Assembly: GCF_023544465.1 (NCBI RefSeq)
Contig: NZ_JALPVL010000004.1
Location: forward strand, 580,184 to 644,183
Length of the DNA: 64,000 nt
Direction: 5' to 3'
Origin: Paractinoplanes maris
GTDB taxonomy: Bacteria > Actinomycetota > Actinomycetes > Mycobacteriales > Micromonosporaceae
A program made the position numbers and the translations under genes. Below, piece by piece: positions 57,374-64,000 of this stretch (position 1 is the stretch's first letter; each line of letters opens with the position of its first letter). The notes under the pieces are model-generated. The model was not told the DNA's origin. It saw only the letters and a program-made list of their open reading frames with translations, and searched no databases.

Positions 57374-58630
57374 ATGGCCGAATCTGACGCTGAAGTGGGC
57401 TCGCTTGCCGAGCTGCGCACGCGAGGGGGCGTACGGGGACGTCTCGCGCTGTTCGGGCCGGCGCTCGTCGCGGCGATCGCCTATGTCGATCCGGGCAACG
57501 TCGCGGCCAACACCCAGGCCGGTGCGCAGACCGGGTACGCCCTGGTCTGGGTGGTGGTGCTGGCCAGTGTCATCGCCATGCTGGTGCAGTACCTGTCGGC
57601 CAAGCTGGGCCTGGCCACCGGCCGGAGCCTGCCCGAGGTGTGCCGGGGCACGATGTCGCGCCGCCTCAACGTCCTCATGTGGGTGCAGGCCGAGATCGTC
57701 GCGGTCTTCACCGATGTCGCCGAGTTCGTCGGTGCGGCCCTCGGTCTGCACCTGCTTTTCGGCGCGCCGCTGCCGGTGGCCGGGGTCATCACCGCGATCG
57801 CGTCCCTGCTGCTGCTCCAGTTGCGTCAGCGGGGCGTTCGCCGGTTCGAGGCCGGCATCGCGGTGCTGCTCCTGATGACGGCGCTCGGTTTCGCGTACGA
57901 CACGGTGATGCTCGACGACATCCGGTGGCCCGCCGTGGGTCAGGGCCTGGCTCCCAGCCTGTCCGGCGAGACCGCCGTGCTGCTGGCCGCGGGTGTGGTC
58001 GGCGCGACCGTGATGCCGCACGCGGTCTACCTGCACTCGGCGCTGACCGAGCACCGGGTCACCGCCCACGACGCGACCGGCCGGCGGTATCTGCTGAAGT
58101 TCCTGCGCCTGGACTGCTTCGCCGGGCTCGGCCTGGCCGCCTTGATCAACCTGGCCATGCTGCTGCTGGCGGCCGAGCTCTATGCCCGGCACCCGGGCGC
58201 GGACAGCTCTCTTCAGACCGCCCACGACCTGATCGGCGGGGCGCTCGGGGCGGCCGCGGCGGTCGTGTTCGCCGGCTCCCTGCTGAGCTCCGGCCTGGCG
58301 TCGGCCAGCGTGGGCACGTACGCGGGTCAGGTCGTCATGGCGGGCTTCGTCAACCGGCGGATCCCGGTGGTGGTGCGCCGTCTCGTCACGATGGTGCCGT
58401 CGCTGGCCGTGCTCGTCCTCGGGCTGTCGATCACCGAGGCGCTGGTGGCCAGCCAGGTCGTGCTGTCGTTCGGTGTGCCGTTCGCGCTCATCGCCCTGGT
58501 GCGGATCACCCGGCGCCGCGAGCTGATGGGCGACCTGGTCAACCGCCGGTCGACCACCGTGCTCGCCTCGGCCGCCGGCGTTCTGATCATCGGGCTCAAC
58601 CTCGGCTTGATCGTGACGCTTGTCATGTGA
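57374..58630 (+). CDS. mntH: Nramp-family Mn2+/H+ symporter
   Basis: A 418-residue membrane transporter with about eleven helices. The metal-binding DPGN is at residues 39-42 (AYVDPGNVAANTQAG), and the second site MPH at 214-216 (VGATVMPHAVYLHSAL). Both are needed for divalent metal binding. The length is normal. The ATG at 57374 is chosen because the Nramp fold begins shortly after it. It is divergent from the bicupin gene across 183 bases; the two may share metal-responsive control, though no MntR-type box was recognised. Confidence 0.92.
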   Translation: MAESDAEVGSLAELRTRGGVRGRLALFGPALVAAIAYVDPGNVAANTQAGAQTGYALVWVVVLASVIAMLVQYLSAKLGLATGRSLPEVCRGTMSRRLNVLMWVQAEIVAVFTDVAEFVGAALGLHLLFGAPLPVAGVITAIASLLLLQLRQRGVRRFEAGIAVLLLMTALGFAYDTVMLDDIRWPAVGQGLAPSLSGETAVLLAAGVVGATVMPHAVYLHSALTEHRVTAHDATGRRYLLKFLRLDCFAGLGLAALINLAMLLLAAELYARHPGADSSLQTAHDLIGGALGAAAAVVFAGSLLSSGLASASVGTYAGQVVMAGFVNRRIPVVVRRLVTMVPSLAVLVLGLSITEALVASQVVLSFGVPFALIALVRITRRRELMGDLVNRRSTTVLASAAGVLIIGLNLGLIVTLVM

Positions 58631-58690
58631 GGGCGTGGATACCGCGTCTGAGCGATGTCCGGCCCGGGCCCGGCACAGCAGATTGGGGCC

Positions 58691-60385
58691 ATGACGGTTC
58701 CGATGAAAAACGGCGAGGCGCTGATCGAGGCCTTCGCCGCGATCCTCGACACGACGACGGCCGACGCGGTCGACGAGGCCCTGCTGCGGCTGGGGCGGGC
58801 CGCCACCGACCTGGATCTCGGTCTCGACCTGCGGCCGCTGGCGGCCGTGGCGCACCGGGCGGCCGGCCGGCACCAGAGCCGCCGCCGGCGCGAGCTGTCA
58901 CTGCTGGCCCTGAACCAGGCGCTGGCCGAGCTGGGACGGCACGACGACGCCGATCGGCTGCGGGCCGCGATCGTCGACACGATCCCGCGGCTGGCCCCGG
59001 GCACCGCGGCGGTGTGGCTGAGTGAGCACGCCGCCCGCAACGCGCTGCGGGTGCCGCTCACCGAGTCCACCGTGCTGCACGTGGGCCGCTCGGACGGGGA
59101 GCCGCTGGGCCCGGACGAGGTGGCCGCCGTCCAGCGCTACGCCCAGGCCGCCGCGAGCCGCCTCAGTGGGCTCGACGCCTGTCGCGAGGCCGGGCTGCGC
59201 CAGGACGAGCTGACCGGCCGGCTCGGCACGCTGGACCGGACCGGATCCATGATGGACACTCTGCTCGGCTTGACCACGGCACCGGAACCGCCGCTGCCGG
59301 CGGCCGTGGCCGAGGCTCTCTCCGCGGGTCTGGACACCGTGGCCGCCCTGCTCGACCCGGGCGGCCGGTTGATCGCCGCGTACCCGGCCGGGCCGGTGGC
59401 GGCCGCGCCGGAGCTGGCGCGGCGGGCGGCGGCCGACCCGGGCCGGGTGGCCGTCGAGCCGGGAGCCAGTTTCCGGTACGCGGTCGCGGTCGCCACCGTG
59501 GCCCGCTCGGAGGGCACGATCCTCGTGGTCCGGCGGGCGCCGCTCACCGGTGATGAGCTGGCCGCGCTGCGCCGGGCCGCGCACGTGCTGGCCGCGCTCC
59601 GGGTCCGGCAGAACGCGCTGCTCCAGGCGTACGAGGAAATGCGCACCGACCTGCTGACCGAGCTGCTGGTGGCGCGCCGCCCGCTGTCCCGCCCGGTCCG
59701 GGTGCTGGCCGAGGCCCGCCGGTTCCCGCTCGACCGGCAATGCCTGGTGGTCGCGATCGACGGTGAGGCCGCGCTCGGCCGGGTCGTCGCGGACGCGGCC
59801 GCCCTCCTCGGCGGCGTGGGCGGCCGGCACGACGGGACGCCGGTCGCGGTGCTGCCCGGTGACGACCCGCAGGCGGTGGTGGAAGCCTTGTCGGCCCGGA
59901 TGCGCCGGGTCACCGGGGAGGCGCCGCGGATGTGCGCGTCCGATCCCACCGGCCCGGCCGCGGGGACGCTGCCCGAGGCGTTCGAGGCGGCCCGGCACGG
60001 CCTGGCCCTGTTGCGCGCGGCCGGCTCGGCCCACCGCTGTGCCACCACCCGCGACCTGGCCCTCTATCGCCCACTGTTCGACCCGGAGCGCTCCGGTGAC
60101 GTCCGCGACCTGCTCGACGGGGCGCTGCGGCCACTGCTCGACTACGAGCGGGAGCACCACATCGACCTGGTCGAGACGGTCCACGTCTTCCTGGCCACCG
60201 GCGGCAACGCCAGCCAGGCCGCGCGCCGGCTGTTCATCCACCCCAACACCATGACCAAGCGCCTGGACCGGGTGAGCCGCCTGCTCGGCGACGGCTGGCA
60301 GGACGGCGTCGACGGCCTGCGCCTGCGCCTGGCCCTGCATCTGCGCTCGCTGGGGGCCGAGCAGCTTTACGACCAGGCCGGCTGA
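58691..60385 (+). CDS. PucR/CdaR-type transcriptional regulator
   Basis: A 564-residue regulator. There is a helical N-terminal region and a GAF-like middle segment around VAEALSAGLDTVAALLDPGG. The C-terminal HTH_30 module, ATGGNASQAARRLFIHPNTM followed by TKRLDRVSRLLGDGW, ends the protein. It differs from the PucR at 8702 in domain order. The ATG at 58691 is preferred over upstream frames. It follows mntH by 60 bases and could be cotranscribed, but it has no obvious target among its neighbours. Confidence 0.85.
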   Translation: MTVPMKNGEALIEAFAAILDTTTADAVDEALLRLGRAATDLDLGLDLRPLAAVAHRAAGRHQSRRRRELSLLALNQALAELGRHDDADRLRAAIVDTIPRLAPGTAAVWLSEHAARNALRVPLTESTVLHVGRSDGEPLGPDEVAAVQRYAQAAASRLSGLDACREAGLRQDELTGRLGTLDRTGSMMDTLLGLTTAPEPPLPAAVAEALSAGLDTVAALLDPGGRLIAAYPAGPVAAAPELARRAAADPGRVAVEPGASFRYAVAVATVARSEGTILVVRRAPLTGDELAALRRAAHVLAALRVRQNALLQAYEEMRTDLLTELLVARRPLSRPVRVLAEARRFPLDRQCLVVAIDGEAALGRVVADAAALLGGVGGRHDGTPVAVLPGDDPQAVVEALSARMRRVTGEAPRMCASDPTGPAAGTLPEAFEAARHGLALLRAAGSAHRCATTRDLALYRPLFDPERSGDVRDLLDGALRPLLDYEREHHIDLVETVHVFLATGGNASQAARRLFIHPNTMTKRLDRVSRLLGDGWQDGVDGLRLRLALHLRSLGAEQLYDQAG

Positions 60386-60434
60386 GGCCGCCGACCCGGT
60401 TCGCCGTCGCCTGAAAGGGGGTTGCCCTCACCGT

Positions 60435-60459
60435 CGAAAGTGTTGCGATACTGCTTTCG
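60435..60459. promoter_or_regulatory. Inverted CGAAAG/CTTTCG half-sites upstream of the lacI-type gene
   Basis: CGAAAG (60435-60440) and CTTTCG (60454-60459) face each other across 13 bases, 30 bases before the regulator start. The half-site resembles the operator at 61525-61540, hinting at autoregulation by the same LacI-family protein. Confidence 0.4.
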
Positions 60460-60489
60460 CTCAGTTTCCCCCCGGAGCGGAGGTCCGCC

Positions 60490-61509
60490 GTGGCCCGTGA
60501 GTCGTCACCGCAGCGCGCGACGCTGGCCGCCGTCGCGCGGGAGGCCGGCGTGTCGGTCCCGACCGTCTCCAAGGTGGTGAACGGCCGCACCGATGTGGCC
60601 GCCGAGACCCGCGCGCGCATCGAGACGCTGCTGGTGCGGCACGGCTACGTGGCCCGCGGCGCCGGCGGCGCCCAGTCCGCGGCGCGCACGGTCGACCTGG
60701 TCTTCGACGCCATGCAGACCCCCAACAACCTCAACATCATGCACGGCGCGCTCGAGGCCGCGGCGGCCGAGGAAGTCGACGTCGTCGTGGGCACCGTCCC
60801 GGCCGACCCGCTCGGCGCCTCGTGGGCCCGGCGGATGGCCGCGGCCCGCCGCGAGGGCCTGATCCTGGTCACCTCGGACATCAACTCGCAGCAGGCCCGG
60901 CACTTCGCCGAGCAGCACATCCCGGTGGTCACCATCGACCCGATCAACCTGCCCACCGGAGACCTGCACAGCGTCGGCGCCACCAACTTCAACGGCGGCA
61001 TGGCGGCGACCACCCACCTGCTCGAGCTGGGGCACCGCCGGATCGCCTTCATCGAGGGCCCGCCCGGCGCGATGGTCGCGATCGCCCGCCTGCACGGTTA
61101 TCACGCCGCCCTGGCCCAGCGCGGTCTGACCAGCGACCCGGAGCTGATGATGGCCGGCCCGTTCACGTTCGACACCGGCTTCACCGCCGCCCTCGAGCTG
61201 CTCGGGCGCGACCCGCGGCCGAGCGCGCTGTTCGCCTCGAGCGACGGGCAGGCGCTGGGCGCGATCGAGGCCGCCCGCACCCTGGGCCTGCGGGTGCCCG
61301 AGGACGTCAGCATCGTCGGGTTCGACGACATCTCGGCCGCTCAGTGGTCGGCCCCGCCGCTGACGACGATCCGGCAGCCGTTCGCCGAGATGGGCCGGGT
61401 GGCCATGCGGCGGTTGCTGCGGCTGATCGCGGGCGAGGAGCTCGCGTCGCCGCGGATCGAGCTGGCCACTCAGCTGATCGTCCGGAAGTCGACCGCCGTG
61501 TTCCGCTGA
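60490..61509 (+). CDS. LacI-family transcriptional repressor
   Basis: A 339-residue regulator. The N-terminal HTH is TLAAVAREAGVSVPTVSKVV with the hinge NGRTDVAAETRARIETLL. The ligand domain has the periplasmic-binding fold (LLELGHRRIAFIEGPPGAMV and, near the end, VPEDVSIVGFDDISAAQWSA). The GTG at 60490 follows CGGAGGTCC. It lies immediately upstream of a sugar importer whose promoter carries a LacI-type palindrome, and is presumably its repressor, released by the transported sugar or a metabolite. Confidence 0.93.
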   Translation: MARESSPQRATLAAVAREAGVSVPTVSKVVNGRTDVAAETRARIETLLVRHGYVARGAGGAQSAARTVDLVFDAMQTPNNLNIMHGALEAAAAEEVDVVVGTVPADPLGASWARRMAAARREGLILVTSDINSQQARHFAEQHIPVVTIDPINLPTGDLHSVGATNFNGGMAATTHLLELGHRRIAFIEGPPGAMVAIARLHGYHAALAQRGLTSDPELMMAGPFTFDTGFTAALELLGRDPRPSALFASSDGQALGAIEAARTLGLRVPEDVSIVGFDDISAAQWSAPPLTTIRQPFAEMGRVAMRRLLRLIAGEELASPRIELATQLIVRKSTAVFR

Positions 61510-61524
61510 ACCGGGCCGAGAGGT

Positions 61525-61572
61525 TTCGAAAGTTTTCGAACCCTTGACATGACCTTTTCGCAATCTTACGTT
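61525..61572 (+). promoter_or_regulatory. LacI-type operator and promoter of the sugar importer operon
   Basis: TTCGAAAGTTTTCGAA (61525-61540) is a palindrome with seven-base arms around GT. Three bases on lies TTGACA (61544-61549), then 17 bases and TACGTT (61567-61572): a good -35/-10 pair. A repressor bound here would block the polymerase. The promoter position also shows that translation starts at the later GTG 61615. Confidence 0.75.
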
Positions 61573-61614
61573 AACGCCAGCTCGCCTTCCGGTGCTTCGA
61601 GTTCGGAGTTCAAC

Positions 61615-62946
61615 GTGATCAATCGGCGTAATTTCCTCGGTCTCGGTGTGGGTGCCGGCGCGGCAGCCGCGCTCGCGGCCTGCGGCAGCGACGGCCCCAG
61701 CGGCGGCGGCAGCAGCACGGGCGGCGGCAGCGGTGGCGGCGCGGCCAGCTACTGGTCGCTCAGCGGCCCGCCCGGCGAGCCCGTTCGCAAGGCCGCGATC
61801 GAGCGCTTCAACAAAGCGAACCCCGACTCCAAGATCACCACGAACTTCTTCCAGAACGACGCCTACAAGCAGAAGATCAAGACCTCGATCGGCGCGAACC
61901 AGGGCCCGACGATGATCTGGGGCTGGGGTGGCGGCGGCCTCAAGGAATACGTCGACTCCGGGCTGGTCGAGGACCTGACCGACTGGTTCGGCCAGAACGC
62001 GGCGGTCAAGGACAAGATCCTGCCCTCCTCGTTCGGCGCGGCCACCGTCAACGGCAAGATCTACGCGATGCCGATCGAGACCGTGCAGCCGATCGTCCTG
62101 TTCTACAACAAGAAGGTCTTCGAGAAGGTCGGCGTCCAGCCCCCGAAGTCGTGGGGCGAGATCATGGCCCTGGTGCCCAAGTTCAACGCGCAGAAGATCG
62201 CGCCGTTCTCGCTCGGCGGCCAGTCGCGCTGGACCAACATGATGTGGCTGGAGTTCCTGCTCGACCGTACGGCCGGGTCCGAGGTCTTCGACAAGGTGTT
62301 CGCGGGTGAGAAGAACGCGTGGAGCGATCCGGCCGTCCTGGACATGCTGACCAAAATTCAGGATCTGGTGCGGGCCAACGGTTTTCAGAAGGGCTTCTCG
62401 TCGACCACGGCCGACTCGAACGCCGACCAGGCGCTGCTCTACACCGGTAAGGCCGCGATGATGCTGCACGGCTCGTGGTCGTACGGGATCCAGCAGTCGC
62501 AGGGCGGCAACTTCGTCAAGGACGGTGGGCTGGGCTGGATGAACTTCCCGGCCGTCGAGGGTGGCAAGGGCGACCCCAGCAACACCGTCGGCAACCCGGG
62601 TCAGTACCTGTCGATCTCGGCCAAGGCGACCACCGAGGCCAAGGACATCGCCAAGAAGTTCTTCTCGACGACCCTGGTCGACGACGAGGAGAAGGCGGGC
62701 TGGGTCAAGTCCGGTGGCGTGCCGGTGCTCAAGGGCAGCGAAAACCTGTTCACCGGCGGTGACGCCCAGTTCCTCAAGGACATGGCCGGTATCGCCAACG
62801 GGGCCAAGGTGTTCGCGCAGTCGTGGGACCAGGCGTTGAGCCCGACGGCGGCCGAGACGCTGCTGGACAACATCGCCAAGCTGTTCCAGCTCCAGGTCAG
62901 CCCGCAGCAGTGGGTGGACAGCATGAACGGGGTCATCGGGAAGTGA
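61615..62946 (+). CDS. Sugar ABC transporter substrate-binding lipoprotein (CUT1 type)
   Basis: A 443-residue extracellular sugar receptor. It has a twin-arginine-like start (INRRNFLGLGVGAGAAAALA) ending AAC with lipoprotein Cys, then a Gly/Ser linker and the family 1 binding-protein fold: IERFNKANPDSKITTNFFQN, VQPIVLFYNKKVFEKVGVQP and LLYTGKAAMMLHGSWSYGIQ. The GTG at 61615 has GGAG at good spacing. An in-frame ATG at 61549 overlaps the -35 box and is rejected. The next gene overlaps by GTGA. Ligand probably an oligosaccharide; identity unknown. Confidence 0.9.
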   Translation: MINRRNFLGLGVGAGAAAALAACGSDGPSGGGSSTGGGSGGGAASYWSLSGPPGEPVRKAAIERFNKANPDSKITTNFFQNDAYKQKIKTSIGANQGPTMIWGWGGGGLKEYVDSGLVEDLTDWFGQNAAVKDKILPSSFGAATVNGKIYAMPIETVQPIVLFYNKKVFEKVGVQPPKSWGEIMALVPKFNAQKIAPFSLGGQSRWTNMMWLEFLLDRTAGSEVFDKVFAGEKNAWSDPAVLDMLTKIQDLVRANGFQKGFSSTTADSNADQALLYTGKAAMMLHGSWSYGIQQSQGGNFVKDGGLGWMNFPAVEGGKGDPSNTVGNPGQYLSISAKATTEAKDIAKKFFSTTLVDDEEKAGWVKSGGVPVLKGSENLFTGGDAQFLKDMAGIANGAKVFAQSWDQALSPTAAETLLDNIAKLFQLQVSPQQWVDSMNGVIGK

Positions 62947-63830
62947 CCGCCGCGGCCCAGCGGGTGAAGGGCGGCAACGTCGCGTGGATGGCCCTGCCCG
63001 CGTTTCTCATGTTCCTGGCCTTCGGGGTGATCCCGTTGCTGGGCGTGCTCGCGCTCAGCTTCACCACCTGGAACGGCATCGGCGAGATCGTGCCGTCCGG
63101 GCTGACCAGCTGGCGGGCCACCCTGAACGACCCCGGCCTGCCGCACGCCCTCTGGGTCACCTTCCTGATCATGATCCTGTCGTGGGCGGTGCAGACCCCG
63201 CTGTCGATCCTCATCGGGGTCTTCCTGGCCGCCAGCAAGCGCTACCGCGAGTTGCTCGCGGTGCTCTACTTCATCCCGCTGCTGCTCAGCTCGGCCGCCA
63301 TCGCGATCACCTACAAGTCGCTGCTCGACCCGAACTTCGGGCTGGGCACCGGCCTGGGCGTCAGCTGGCTCAACCAGGACTGGCTGGGCAACTCGACGCT
63401 CGCGTTCGCCACCCTGATCTTCATCGTGTCGTGGCAGTTCATCCCGTTCCACTCGCTGATCTATCAGGGTGCGGTGCGGCAGATCCCGACGTCGATGTAC
63501 GAGGCGGCGCAGATCGACGGGGCCGGCCGGTGGAAACAGTTCTGGAGCATCACGCTGCCGCAGCTGAAATACACGATCATCACCTCGTCGACGCTGATGG
63601 TGGTCGGCTCGCTGACGTTCTTCGACCTGATCTACGTGCTGACCGCCGGTGGCCCCGGTGACGCCACCCGGGCGCTGGCCCTGGCCATGTATCAGCAGGG
63701 CTTCCAGGCCAACCTGATGGGTCCGGCCAGCGCGATCGCTGTCATCCTGGTCCTCGTGGGACTCGGGCTCTCCCTGCTGCTGCGGCGGCTGGGCGGCCGG
63801 GCCGACGACAGCCAGCTGGAAGGGGCCTGA
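62943..63830 (+). CDS. Sugar ABC transporter permease (MalF-like)
   Basis: A 295-residue permease with six membrane helices. It begins WMALPAFLMFLAFGVIPLLG, and the coupling loop is YEAAQIDGAGRWKQFWSITL followed by PQLKYTI, the EAA motif of CUT1 importers. The GTG at 62943 overlaps the binding-protein stop. The next permease begins two bases after its stop. An ATPase is not encoded here; such systems often use a shared MsiK ATPase. Confidence 0.92.
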   Translation: MTAAAQRVKGGNVAWMALPAFLMFLAFGVIPLLGVLALSFTTWNGIGEIVPSGLTSWRATLNDPGLPHALWVTFLIMILSWAVQTPLSILIGVFLAASKRYRELLAVLYFIPLLLSSAAIAITYKSLLDPNFGLGTGLGVSWLNQDWLGNSTLAFATLIFIVSWQFIPFHSLIYQGAVRQIPTSMYEAAQIDGAGRWKQFWSITLPQLKYTIITSSTLMVVGSLTFFDLIYVLTAGGPGDATRALALAMYQQGFQANLMGPASAIAVILVLVGLGLSLLLRRLGGRADDSQLEGA

Positions 63831-63831
63831 C

Positions 63832-64000
63832 ATGGGACGTCTGCTGCGGCTCAACTGGCTCGGCGGCACGTTCGGCTGGCTGTGGCTGCTGGTGGTGATG
63901 CTCCCGCTCTACTGGATCGTGATCACCAGCTTCAAGACGCAGGCCAACTACTTCATCACCAACCCCCTCGCGCCGGCGACCGATCTGACCTTCGAGAACT
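63832..64000 (+). CDS. Sugar ABC transporter permease (MalG-like), cut by window edge
   Basis: The first 56 codons of the second permease: GRLLRLNWLGGTFGWLWLLV, one membrane helix, then PLYWIVITSFKTQANYFITN, the typical MalG start. The ATG at 63832 begins one base after the previous stop, preceded by AAGGGG within the upstream gene. The rest lies outside the window. Confidence 0.88.
   Translation, partial: MGRLLRLNWLGGTFGWLWLLVVMLPLYWIVITSFKTQANYFITNPLAPATDLTFEN

Noticed and set aside
61549..61614. In-frame ATG as start of the sugar-binding lipoprotein
   Set aside because: It overlaps the -35 box, has no ribosome site and would place 22 polar residues before the signal peptide.

Overview
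The window is about 72% G+C, is rich in GTG starts and ATGA/GTGA stop-start overlaps, and carries actinobacterial hallmarks: a DUF574-type methyltransferase, an F420-type luciferase-like oxidoreductase, an LAL-type LuxR regulator, an IdeR/DmdR-like iron box and a perfect CebR/CelR-type operator. It fits the chromosome of a filamentous soil actinomycete, most likely of the Micromonosporaceae (Actinoplanes-like). That assignment is inferred from style, not from a marker gene. No rRNA, tRNA, CRISPR array, phage or insertion sequence was seen.

Layout. 1-10225: a hydantoinase/oxoprolinase locus. It holds a 5-oxoprolinase-like HyuA cut by the left edge, a small ABM-domain protein, a complete ribose-type ABC importer, a HyuA-like protein that has lost its nucleotide motif, a DUF917 (thiohydantoin desulfurase-type) protein, a 52-residue repeat peptide and a PucR regulator, all coupled. 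10232-18010: secreted proteins, including an AA10 copper polysaccharide monooxygenase under a CebR-type operator, a crystallin-like protein and a His/Gly/Arg-rich protein, plus a membrane protein, an M20 amidohydrolase and a methyltransferase. 18031-23285: leucyl aminopeptidase divergent from a second hyuAB pair. 24206-33061: a complete trans-4-hydroxy-L-proline catabolic operon (epimerase, three-subunit D-hydroxyproline dehydrogenase, deaminase, 2-oxoglutarate-semialdehyde dehydrogenase) led by its GntR regulator and divergent from a pyrroline-carboxylate-reductase-like gene.

34248-37130: a tightly coupled four-gene operon (acyl-CoA dehydrogenase, PIG-L deacetylase, NodS-type methyltransferase, GT2 glycosyltransferase) whose chemistry resembles lipo-oligosaccharide tailoring and whose product is unknown. 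37174-41321: two SDRs, a zinc alcohol dehydrogenase, a TetR and a universal stress protein. 41358-45951: LAL regulator, flavin monooxygenase and MerR-like regulator. 46531-49387: nucleoside hydrolase, AlkA-like glycosylase, an acyltransferase remnant cut at both ends, and a SUKH-like protein. 49412-53393: siderophore ABC importer behind an iron box. 53548-57190: small secreted and membrane proteins and an oxalate-decarboxylase-like bicupin. 57374-60385: Nramp Mn2+ transporter and a second PucR. 60490-64000: LacI repressor and a sugar ABC importer, cut by the right edge.

The catabolic genes converge on scavenging of peptide- and amino-acid-derived compounds: aminopeptidase, M20 amidohydrolase, 5-oxoproline/hydantoin hydrolases and hydroxyproline oxidation to 2-oxoglutarate. 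Polysaccharide attack (LPMO) and sugar uptake accompany them. A recurring oddity is short tandem duplication at gene ends or inside genes (8566-8691, 25635-25715, 34120-34256, 45602-45646). The most unusual loci are the Nod-factor-like operon, the degenerate hydantoinase/DUF917/repeat-peptide/PucR chain, and the Mn-type bicupin divergent from an Mn transporter.
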